Source: Paulinella micropora
Lineage: Eukaryota; Cercozoa; Imbricatea; Euglyphida; Paulinellidae
Direction of reading: 5' to 3'
Assembly (NCBI GenBank): GCA_019918135.1
Contig: WBZZ01000997.1
Location: 1 to 64,000, forward strand
DNA length: 64,000 nucleotides
The translations under genes and the position numbers were made by a program. How positions within the stretch are numbered: the stretch's first letter is position 1; each line of letters begins with the position of its first letter. The notes beneath the pieces were generated by a model that worked only from the letters and a program-made list of their open reading frames with translations, was not told the origin of the DNA and made no database searches. This document shows positions 43,674 to 53,287 of the stretch, piece after piece.

Positions 43674-44174
43674 TTGCGGTCTAGCTCATCGCTGTCACAG
43701 GAAGTGACGGACGAACAGCTTCAACAATTGCTGATGTCCAAACAAGGACAAAAGAGTTTCCCCAAGACTGCAGCAATCTTCCAGCGAAGCAAGGCTCAAG
43801 CAGCCGCTGCTACGGCTGCAAAAGGCATGGTTGAAGCTATGGCCAAAAGGGCAGCTCACAAACAAGCTATAATTGTAAAGCTTCGTGGGCCAATGACTGC
43901 CAAGCAGTTTCATGATGCTTTCCCTTCCGTCAGCGATAGGTATGCTAGGAAAGCGGTAGCTGCAGTTCGCGCCGCAGACGAGGCTACGGCAAAAGGCATA
44001 AAACCAAAAAAGAAGGGCATTTGCACGCAGTCAATAATGAACAGCGTTGAGCGTGAGAAGATCTCTCCTTTGGAAAGACGCACCACTACATCTATTGTCA
44101 AGGAGAATTTGGGAGCTACGTCAGGCTCGAATGTTGCCTGTTGGTTTGGAAAATTGGATTCCTTTCACGAGTGA
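43674..44174 (+). CDS. Unrecognised Ala/Lys-rich ORF
   Basis: A 166-residue ORF: a helical Gln/Leu-rich start (TDEQLQQLLMSKQGQKSF), an Ala-rich stretch (SKAQAAAATAAKGMVEAMAK), then MTAKQFHDAFPSVSDRYAR, which could be a helix-turn-helix, and SPLERRTTTSIVKENLGATS. The last piece and the following WFGKLDSFHE resemble the linker region of some transposase genes, but no catalytic part follows. Flanks on both sides are gene-free. It may be the N-terminal remnant of a DNA transposon. Function unknown; the start is uncertain. Confidence 0.35.
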   Translation: MRSSSSLSQEVTDEQLQQLLMSKQGQKSFPKTAAIFQRSKAQAAAATAAKGMVEAMAKRAAHKQAIIVKLRGPMTAKQFHDAFPSVSDRYARKAVAAVRAADEATAKGIKPKKKGICTQSIMNSVEREKISPLERRTTTSIVKENLGATSGSNVACWFGKLDSFHE

Positions 44175-45000
44175 TTCAGAACCACTGCCAATCCATTCTT
44201 TTTTGATCAAATGGTCGGGGGAAGCGGGGGATCAAGCAATTGGGCAAACAGTACAAATTTGGGAAGTTGTTTCAGCATAACGCTCAGGCATACATTTGCC
44301 AGGGAGACTGTGTGAGCGTGGACTTCGAAGGCTGCGAGCTATGTGGGGCGGGCTCTCGGAGACCTCGTAGGTGGAGGAAGATGATTAAAGCATGCGTTAG
44401 GTAATTGCTTGCAATGTTCCATGCATTTATCGTGTGAAAATTTGCTTGAAACGTGTACATTGTGTTGGTGAGGTGGGTTGGCGCAGGGTGCGCGGCGGTA
44501 CCCTGATTGCAGTTGGTCGGTGGCTGGCAAGTGCTGGGAATATCAGGAATTTTTTTTTCGTGATTAGTAGTTGTTTTGCTCAGTTTGCAGCATGGCAATC
44601 GTTTGCTTATGACTAGGTGCTAGTAATGGTATTGATCGGCTGTTCTCGTGATCCAGCTCTCAATGCACTGCTGTAGAGCGCTGTGCAGTGGCTGGCAAGT
44701 GCCACCAGCGACGGTAAATTTGCTGAAATTGATAAAACAAATACATTTATGACTTTTTGATTTATTTCCTACGTTTGGACTTGCACAAACATGCTCATAA
44801 TGCATGGCTCTCAATGAGTTTGCTGATAGTGCTGTTTCGCCAGCAATCTTGCATAGTCGTCTTAAGTAATATGCAATCAGCGTTCAATTTTTTTCTTCAC
44901 TTTTTTGCAATAAATTAATGTTTTTATTAATAATGAGTTTTTAGCGATAATTGTGCAATTTTAATAATTTGTGCAAAAATTCATTTTCAGTACGACCGGC
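44175..45000. other. Intergenic, nothing recognised
   Basis: No supportable gene. Short frames on both strands are shadows. The last 150 bases are AT-rich. Confidence 0.4.
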
Positions 45001-46605
45001 CCTTGGAGCGGCCCCTCTTATCTTGAACCGGATGATACATACCACTATCATCTTCTCTCAGTCTCCCCATCATCATTATTGCCATGTGGTGAATCCCCAA
45101 CTCACCATCTACTTCTGATTCTTCTTCAGACTCAGAAGGAGAGACTGGTTGGTTGGGGGTTCATCTTCTTCTTCACTTTCAGAGTGAGAGGGTGAGTCAG
45201 AGGAGTCAGATGATTCAGCGTTTAGGCTTATCATCTTCTTCTTTTTAATGAAGTCTGCTGCTTTTAGCTTTCGCCTTTCTCCTCTGCTGCCTTCCTTCTT
45301 CTTCTTCTTTGCTCCTTCCTCTTCTTTCTTCTTGTGTCTGTCTGTCTTCTCATTCTGACTGTCCTCTCTCTTCTCCTTCCCACGCAACTTCTCAGAGACC
45401 CTAGTTCTCCTTCTTATGGGGCATTTCAAGGGACCGTGTCCGTCCTTGGGACAGTCCTTGAGCTGACATCTGACTAGACAGAAAGCAATCTTATGGTCAG
45501 GGGACAGGCAGTTCCAGCAAATACTGTCCTCCACCTCACCATAAGCATGTGAAGGCTTGCTCTTCTTCTTGCCCTGAGCTATTCCTGCTACTGTGCTGAT
45601 AGTGATATGGTCACTCTTAGAGCTACCAGATCCATAGAGTTTACGCATTCTGGTTTCTGATACGTTGCTCTGAGCTAGTTGCTCTACTACCTTGATAAAT
45701 TCAGGCAGCTTGCAGGCAGTGGGCCTTTGAGTAGGTAAGAGAGGACACCAAGTGTTGCGATAGTAGGCTTGATATACAGGTAGATGTGTTGATTTCTTCA
45801 TGATCATGCCTGTCTTCATCATCTCTGGTATCACTCCCATCGTCTTCTCCTGTGTCTTGATAGTCGTGAGATAGTCAGCTACTCACCTCACTAACCTTCT
45901 TAGGGTACGAATGGTATAGCTTTTCCTGGTCCTCTTCAAACCTTATGAGGTCAAGACCTCCATAATGTTTTTTGAGGGCGAGGAAACACTTTACATCATC
46001 CGTATCCCTCTGACTCATTATAGCCATCACCTTCCTATCGTGAGCACATGATTGGAGTAGGAAAGCATAGAGCAATCTGTTTAGCTTAGCTTCTTTCTCT
46101 CACGTAATATCTGGCTCCCAATTGTAATGCAAATAGCGGCGACGGTTTACTCCCCCCCCGTCAACACTGGTATTTTGGATTTTTGGTCCGTAGGTATAGC
46201 AGTGGCGGGGGCAGAGGCAGTTTTTGCACTTGCAGTTTCTTGACCCTTTTCTTTCTTTCCCTTGTCTTTCTCCTCTACCTTTACTACTACTGTCTCCTTT
46301 TCGTCCTCATCTTCTTCCTCTTCCTTTGCAGGTGACTTGAAGGTTGCATCTGAAGGGGATTCGGGTCGTGCAGGTAGCTGTATGGATTTGGCTAAGGGAT
46401 GAGTCTCAAAGCTCGGAATTATGGAAAGGATTTCTGGGTGTGTGACACCTATAACTGATGTAAAGGTGTACTCAAACAACTCCCATTCTTTTCCACGATT
46501 GAACTTTGGAGGGTTCAGCCTCATTTTTACTAGGTCAGAACCTTGATACTCCATATTGTTCGGGCGTACCAAGGGCGGAAGGTAAGAGGGAGGCTCGACT
46601 ACCAA
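45001..46605 (-). mobile_element. Retroelement gag region, palindrome copy 1
   Basis: Minus-strand gag: start MVVEPPSYLPPLVRPNNMEY, then LNPPKFNRGKEWELFEYTFT, a Glu/Lys/Asp-rich linker, a helical part (YAFLLQSCAHDRKVMAIMSQ, CFLALKKHYGGLDLIRFE) and a zinc knuckle CWNCLSPDHKIAFC followed by CQLKDCPKDGHGPLKC. Lys-rich and Ser/Glu-rich tails follow. Broken, about two places. No polymerase region is attached, so the superfamily is not fixed (LTR element probable). Confidence 0.55.
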
Positions 46606-47078
46606 TGTTGCTTTCTCTGTGGGAGAAGCGAGACGGAGTTAGGAAATGGTTAGTTATACTAGCGACTAGGTGGCAGCCTTCCGCACAGTCCACTTAGTGT
46701 AACTGGTGGTAGCCTTCCGCACAGACACCAGACTGGTGGTAGCCTTCCGCACACACACCAGATTTGAATATTTGGTGACGGCCTTCCGCACGTACACCTG
46801 TTTGTATTTTCGGTGGCAGCCTTCCGCACGCTCCGATAGTACGTAATAAGTATATAAAGTCTACTAGACCTAACGTTTACGCTACAAGGCTCTATAACCT
46901 GTGAGACTAACTTAATAATCTGCCGTATACTTGCTGTGTCCTACAGTAGATACTTTATTGAGAAAAGGGCGCCAGGGAACGGATATACTAGGCCGGACAT
47001 GCGTAATGGCTCTAACGACACACATTACATATGCCGGCCCATACTGACTGTCCTGTTAATTATATTAATATGTCTAAC
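45153..47078. repeat. Left arm of a ~1.9-kb inverted repeat
   Basis: Matches 47515-49440 in reverse complement with only scattered differences. The two gag copies are divergently oriented, their 5' ends facing a 436-base spacer. Confidence 0.8.
46669..46829 (-). repeat. Five spaced copies of an 18-nt repeat
   Basis: GGTGGTAGCCTTCCGCAC and close variants start at 46669, 46705, 46735, 46774 and 46812, with intervals of 30-39 bases. They lie upstream of gag in its transcription direction. The mirror array is at 47761-47921. Confidence 0.85.
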
Positions 47079-47514
47079 AACATCACATATGCCGGACCAT
47101 ACTGACCGGACTATGAACCTAATTCTAGTAATTAGATTATATTACTTGAATAGGTCTAAAAGGTTATGACACTGGGACTCATGATTATTTTTCACATGTT
47201 CACGTCCTTGTTAACAAATTTACCATTATGACTGTGTCACGGTAAAACGGACAAAAAGGTGATATGGGGGAAAAGGCCCAATTCATAGCAGAATCTTTAA
47301 ATTGATCGTTTGAAGTCATTTCTCAACGAAATCGAAAACTAGTTAGTGAAGTCGAAACGTCGTGCCGCAAGGTAGACTAACGGGCCGGTCAAAAATAGTG
47401 AAAAATCAACGGTAATGATTCAAACTTTGGCCGGTCGTTAAAGTGCTCAGTCTGATAGAAGTCTATAATTACATTTGTCCAATGTACATTTGTCCGATGA
47501 CGAGTGGTAAGTAT
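47079..47514. other. Spacer between the palindrome arms
   Basis: Unique 436-base sequence without a gene. Near each inner arm end lies a GGCGCC-bearing segment (CTTGGCGCCCTTTTC on the right arm) resembling a primer-binding region, which would place leader sequence here. Confidence 0.4.
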
Positions 47515-47760
47515 GTTAGACCTATTAATATAATTAACCGGATAGTCAGTATGGGCCGGCATATGTAATGTGTGTCGTTAGAGCCATTACGTATATATAA
47601 TTGGGCCGTCCCTTGGCGCCCTTTTCTTAATAAAGTATCTACTGTAGGACACAGCAAGTATACGGCAGATTATTAAGTTAGTCTCATAGGTTATAGAGCC
47701 TTGTAGCGTGAACGTTAGATCTAGTAGACTTTATTCACTTATCGCGTACTATCGGTGTGT

Positions 47761-47921
47761 GTGCGGCAGGCTACCACCCAAAATACGAACTGGTGTACGT
47801 GCGGAAGGCTGTCACCAGATATTTGAATCTGGTGTGTGTGCGGAAGGCTACCACCAGTCTGGTGTCTGTGCGGAAGGCTACCACCAGTCAGACTAGGCGA
47901 ATTGTGCGGAAAGCTGCCACC
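47761..47921 (+). repeat. Mirror array of the 18-nt repeat
   Basis: GTGCGGAAGGCTACCACC and variants start at 47761, 47799, 47838, 47868 and 47904, in the opposite orientation to the array at 46669. Confidence 0.85.
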
Positions 47922-47997
47922 TAGTCGTTATCAGATTGTCAATATCTATTTTATTTCCTAACTCTATCCCGCTTCTCTACTCACAGAGAAAGCAACA

Positions 47998-49440
47998 TTG
48001 GTACTCGAGCCTTCCTCTCACCTTCCGCCCTTGGTACGCCCGAACAATATGGCGTATCAAGGTTCTGACCTAGTAAAAATGAGGCTGAACCCTCCAAAGT
48101 TCAATCGTGGAAAAGAATGGGAGTTGTTTGGGTACACCTTTACATCAGTTATAGGTGTCACACACCCAGAAATCCTTTCCATAATTCCGGGCTTTGAGAC
48201 TCATCCCTTAGCCAAACCTATACAACTACCTGTGCGACCTGAATCCCCTTCAGATGCAACCTTCAAATCACCTGCAAAGGAAGAGGAAGAAGATGAGGAC
48301 GAAAAGGAGACAGTAGTAGTAAAGGTAAAGGAGAAAGACAAGGGAAAGAAAGAAAAGGGTCAAGAAACTGCACGTGCAAAAACTGCCTCTGCCCCCGCCA
48401 CTGCTATACCTACGGACCAAAAATCCAAAATACCAGTGTTGACGGGGGGGGAGTAAACCGTCGCCGCTATTTGCATTACAATTGGGAGCCAGATATTACG
48501 TGAGAGAGAAAGAAGCTAAGCTAAACAGATTGCTCTATGCTTTCCTACTCCAATTATGTGCTCACGATAGGAAGGTGATGGCTATAATGAGGCAGAGGGA
48601 TACGGATGATGTAAAGTGTTTCCTCGCCCTCAAAAAACATTATGGAGGTCTTGACCTCATAAGGTTTGAAGAGGACCAAGAAAAACTATACCATTCGTAC
48701 CCTGAGAAGGTTAATGAGGTGAGTAGCTAGCTAGCTGACTATCTCACGACTATCAAGACACAGGAAAAGACGATGGGGGTGATACCAGAGATGATGAAGA
48801 CAGGCATGATCATGAAGAAATTAAAACATCTACCTGTCTATCAAGCCTACTATCGTAACACTTGGTGTCCTCTCTTACCTACTCAAAGACCTAAGCTGCC
48901 TGAATTCATCAAGGTAGTGGAGCAGTTAGCTCAAAGCAACGTATCAGAGACTAGGATGCGAAAGCTATATGGATCTGGTAGTTCAAAGAGTGACCCTATC
49001 ACTATCAACACAGTAGCAGGAATAACTCAGTGCAAGAAGAAGAGCAAGCCTTCACAGACTTATGGTGAGGGGGAGGACAGTATTTGTTGGAACTGTCTGT
49101 CCCCTGACCATAAAATTGCTTTCTGTCTAGTCAGATGTCAACTCAAGGACTGTCCTAATGATGGACATCGTCCCTTGAAATGCCCCATAAGAAGGAGAAC
49201 TAGGGTCTCTGATAAGTTGCGTGGGAAGGAGAAGAGAGAGGACAGTCAGAGTGAGAAGACAGACAGACACAAGAAGAAGAAGGAGCAAAGAAGAAGAAGA
49301 AGGAAGGCAGCAGAGGAGAGAGGCGAAAGCTAAAAGCAGCAGACTTCATTAAAAAGAAGATGATAAGCTTAAACGCATGATCATCTGACTCCTCTGACTC
49401 ACCCTCTCACTCAGGAAGTGAAGAAGAAGATGAACCCCCG
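47998..49440 (+). mobile_element. Retroelement gag region, palindrome copy 2
   Basis: Same protein segments as copy 1 (LNPPKFNRGKEWELFGYTF, CFLALKKHYGGLDLIRFE, CWNCLSPDHKIAFC). It stops abruptly in the Ser/Glu-rich tail at the junction with host coding sequence. Broken, about two places. Confidence 0.55.
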
Positions 49441-52400
49441 ACCCAGCCGGTTCCCCAGCCTTGTTCCCGCGTACATCTTTAGGCACTCGAGCTTGTGCAT
49501 GTGCGCTGCCACGTTCACGTGGGAGGAGTGCCCGTCGAGCACGGGGGCCGTGCGCAACTGCGCCATGGGGTATAATTCGGAACGGCTGCTGGGCACGGCC
49601 GACCCGTCGAACTATTTGCGGCAGTGTCTGTAGCTGTCCGTGCCCGGCTGCGTGCTCGCCGGCTTCTCGTGGGTGGCGTGTGATTCTTCCCTGCCCCGCA
49701 CCGCGTCGCGCCAGAATGTCTGGAGCGGCGGCAGGATCTACAACTACTGCACGGACTGTGATATTTATAACAATTGCCAGATTAAGACCCTTTATCTCAG
49801 GGCTCCGTCTTCTGCGGGCGAGCAGTGGGCCTTCAGCGAGTCGCTTACTGGCCGTGCTTCTCTTACCACCTCGATTCCGTACCTGTTCCAGACCGACACG
49901 CCGTCCGTGTCCGCGTCCCGGACCAGGTCGGCCACGACCAGCGCTTCTTCCTCCGGCTCCCCGACATCGTCGCGCTCGCCCTCGCCCTCGCCTTCGCTGC
50001 GGCCCCCGGCCGTGGTCGTGCGCGGCGAAGGCGGCGGCTGTCTCCGCGCGGAGACAGCCGCGTGGGGTGACTGCGGCACTTTATCCGAGCAGCTGGACAT
50101 GGCGGTCACGCTGCACAACTCTCGCGTGGAATGGCCGTCCTACGGTTCCGGCCGCTTTGCCTATGCGCTGGCCGCCGCTTCGGCGCTCGGCTGCGACCTG
50201 CTGCCGTTGTCAGCGCTGGCCCAGAACTTCTCACTTGCTCTTTCGCCGCTGGACCGCAACGACGGGCTGCAGCAGGTCACCGCGCTGGAGGTGTGGCCCG
50301 GCGCATTCTTGCTGCGGCTCACCGGCTGCGGGCTCGACCACGTGCTGCGGCCGCGCGTGGGCTGGGTGCCGGCAGGCAGTTGCGGCGAAGAGTGCCTCGT
50401 GACGCTGACCTCGCCCGGAGTAAGCCCTACGTCGTCCGCCAGCGGCAGCACTAGTTTGTCAAGCAGCCTCACGCCCAGCCGCAGCCCCCCGCCGTCGCTC
50501 GTGCTGCTGGACCGCATGGGCTACTGCCTGAGCCAGTCTCTGCAGCGTCTCCAGTACGTAGACTGCGGCGGTGGGCTAACCGCCAGTCCCAACGAGATCT
50601 GGTACCATATCACCAATTTCTCTGCGCAGTTCCCTGACTGCTGGTCGACCCAGGCCAATTTGGGAAGCTGTCTAACGTGCCTCAGATGCAACTACGAAAT
50701 GCCGGAAGAAAGGCAGGCGCTGTTTATGACGATTGGTGCCCCGTGCACCGCCTACCAGAATGCGTACACCTTCAGCGGCGGGCTGACGCTGGACCAGGGC
50801 CGCCTGCGCCTGACGCAGCCCTGCGGCGCGAGCTTTGACGTGTGGCTGCAGCGCGACCTGACGTGGGCGCGCGCCCCTGAGTACGCCCTGCAGCTAACGG
50901 TAGCTTCGTTCCCCGTGGTCTCAGACATTAGAGCCCCGCCGTTGGCAGCCACCGTGCAGGCTTACAGTGCCATGCTCAAGTACCAAGCCCTCTGCCTGCG
51001 CGCGGTGCGCAACGGCAGCACGATCGACGTCGACCTGCAGAACTGCCCCTCGATCTACGACTCCGACGCAATCAAGGCTCCCTTCCTCTTCGCCAACGGG
51101 GGTAACGGCGTGGGCGTGTTCTGGAGCGGCGACGGGGCCGGGGCCGACTACCTGCGGTACCAGTTGCGGCCCAAGAGCGGCTTCTGTGATGATGCGAACG
51201 ATGACGCGGTCGCCATGGCACTGGATTTCACAGAGCGTTTCTCGCCGCTAAGCGCGCGGCTAGCCATTGGCTCCGTAGGGGAGCTGTCGTGCTTTCAGTC
51301 GCCACGCCTCACCATCAGTTTGTTTTGCTGCGGTTATATTGTTCCTCCGGGGAGGTACGTCCTCTCGAACTATGCTGCGTTAGTGAGCTACAAACAGGCC
51401 GTGTTCGCGCCGTTTGATTTGAGGGCCTCGGTGACACCGTCCACTTCGGTCACTACGTCGATCACTGCGTCCGTTACACTGTCCACGTCGATCACGGCGT
51501 CGCGCACGCCGTCCGTATCGGTGACGCCGCGGCCGCTGGTGTACGGGACGACGCAGGGCTACGTGAACCTGGTCGTGTCCCGGCTGCTGGCCAGCGGCGA
51601 GGAGCTGCTGTGGCTCGGGCCTACCGGCCGCGTGGCCACGACCCTGGCGTCTATTGCGCTGGACCCGCGCGGCGGGCTAGACGCGGATAGCCGCCAGGCG
51701 CAGTGGTGTACACTTCTGTCCGACGCGGACCGCCTGCTGTACTCAGTCGTCTTTGCCAACTACGGAGTTAACAGCAACAAGTGGTACGGCAACAGCACAA
51801 CCGTCACGACCACAGCAGCTAATAGCTCGAGCGAGTGGTTCGAGCTGGTACAGGTAGCACTCGCTGGCTCGCGCAACGTGTCGGCCATGTTTGGCGGCCC
51901 ACTGTACCAGCTGGCGAGCTCAGGCGGCTGCGTCGGCATCGGCGGCACCACGGCAGAGGTTGCGGTGCTGCCGTGCGACAGCAGCGGGACCGCGCTGTAC
52001 CTTCTGACGCAGAACCCGACGCCGTCCGCGACGCCAACCATTTTAAAATTATTTCGCTGTCGCCGTCCGTGACGCCCACTAGGTCGGTCACGCCGCCCGT
52101 GACGCCAACTAAATCAGTCACGCCGTCCGTGACGCCAACTAGCTCAGTCACGCTGTCTCACACGCCAACTAGCTCAGTCACGCGGTCCGTGACGCCAACT
52201 AGCTCAACGACTACAAGCTCGACAGCATCAGCGAGTAAGAGCTTAAGCTCCAGCCCATCGCGGACCCCGACCATTACTGCAAGCCCTTCCGTTACAACCA
52301 CTTCACCTCCCCCCCGGTCGTGTTGCAAGCAAACGGCAAGTGCCTAACCAGGGACCCTGCCAGCAACTACATTCTCTTGTGCGACTGTGGGTCGTACGGC

Positions 52401-52721
52401 AGTTTGCTGGACAGGCAATTCGTAATTCCTGGTCCAGACCTTAATATGGCTTCTATATATTAGCACGGAAACACTTCACAGTGCCTCGTGACTGACACGG
52501 TGCGATTCGGCGGAAATACCCGTGTGGCTTCCCAAACAGTGGGATGCAACACTATACTGAATTATAACAACCTAATGGCTCGAGATGATAGATACTGGTA
52601 TTTAGTGACGCGCTCCGATTTGAACGCGAACTGCAAGTATGTTCAGGGCCCTGATGGCTCCTCTAACAACGTTTATTTAGAAATAACACCTGACCTCGCT
52701 TGCTTTTTTCTAAACTTATAG
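49441..52721 (+). pseudogene. Multidomain Cys-rich protein with Ser/Thr/Pro linkers, 5'-truncated
   Basis: Repeated globular domains with paired cysteines alternate with mucin-like linkers such as SVTPSVTPTSSVT and SPTSSRSPSPSPSLRPP. Domain pieces recur as G-x-CL patterns (MGYCLSQSLQRLQYVDCGGG, ALCLRAVRNG, ANGKCLTRD). The design resembles secreted cell-wall or surface proteins of protists, where the linkers are glycosylated; a beta-trefoil or lectin-like fold is possible but not shown. The 5' end is cut by the gag element at about 49.44 kb, so signal peptide and promoter are missing here. An in-frame TAG at 49631 and frame changes near 52.07 and 52.30 kb, plus a further in-frame stop near 52.46 kb, indicate a decaying gene or sequence errors. 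The main open part is 49640-52072 (810 residues), strongly GC-rich. Confidence 0.5.
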
Positions 52722-53287
52722 AGAGCAGCAGTGAAGATGCAAAGCTAATCTAAGACCAAAGTTAACTACTGGATAGCTTGTAATATTACAAAGAAAAAGA
52801 GCGTCAGTTAAAAATGAAACAAAACTCTTGTCAACAAACAGCAAAAAAAAAAGTCTCGTACTAAAATTTATCACTTCGCTTTTCTTCAACCAAACCTCTG
52901 TGGTCGAGGGCCCCCCCAAAAAAGAATTGGAGAAAGACGGGGGGGGGGGGGGGGAAGAGAGGCCAAGGGCGGTTCCGGTCAACCCAGAAAAAAAACAAAA
53001 AATAAAAAGAAAGGAGAGGAGGAGGGGGGGAGGGCCGTGACGGGGTACTGCAAGAGAGAGAGAGAGACAGTGGGGGGGGCACGGATTCAGCAGGCAAAGA
53101 AAAGAAAACAAAAAACACTCCTCCCACCTCTCTTGGCCTGCAACTAAAAAAAAGAAAGCTTTGCAGTCAAAAAATAACAAATTAAAAAAAAGAAAAAAAA
53201 TAGTAGCAGCGCCTACTTTGTTTGTTTTTCCTTGCTGATTTTCCCAAGCGTCTGCCTGCCTGCTGATTTCGCTGGTTTTTTTAGAGC
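52722..53287. other. Intergenic with poly-G and poly-A tracts
   Basis: Includes a G-run around 52940-52955 and several A-rich stretches. No gene seen. The final 60 bases before the next ATG are T-rich and may be leader. Confidence 0.5.

Larger units (their letters stand above)
47515..49440. repeat. Right arm of a ~1.9-kb inverted repeat
   Basis: Reverse complement of 45153-47078. Its outer end joins directly to the coding sequence of the host gene at 49.44 kb. Confidence 0.8.

Noticed and set aside
46669-46829. CRISPR-like look of the 18-nt repeat array
   Set aside because: Repeats are short and degenerate, spacers are 12-21 bases, and the array is part of a eukaryotic retroelement leader with a mirror copy.
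50131-51251. GC-rich alternative-frame ORFs across the surface-protein gene
   Set aside because: Shadows of the 810-residue frame, which alone shows Cys pairing and Ser/Thr/Pro linkers.
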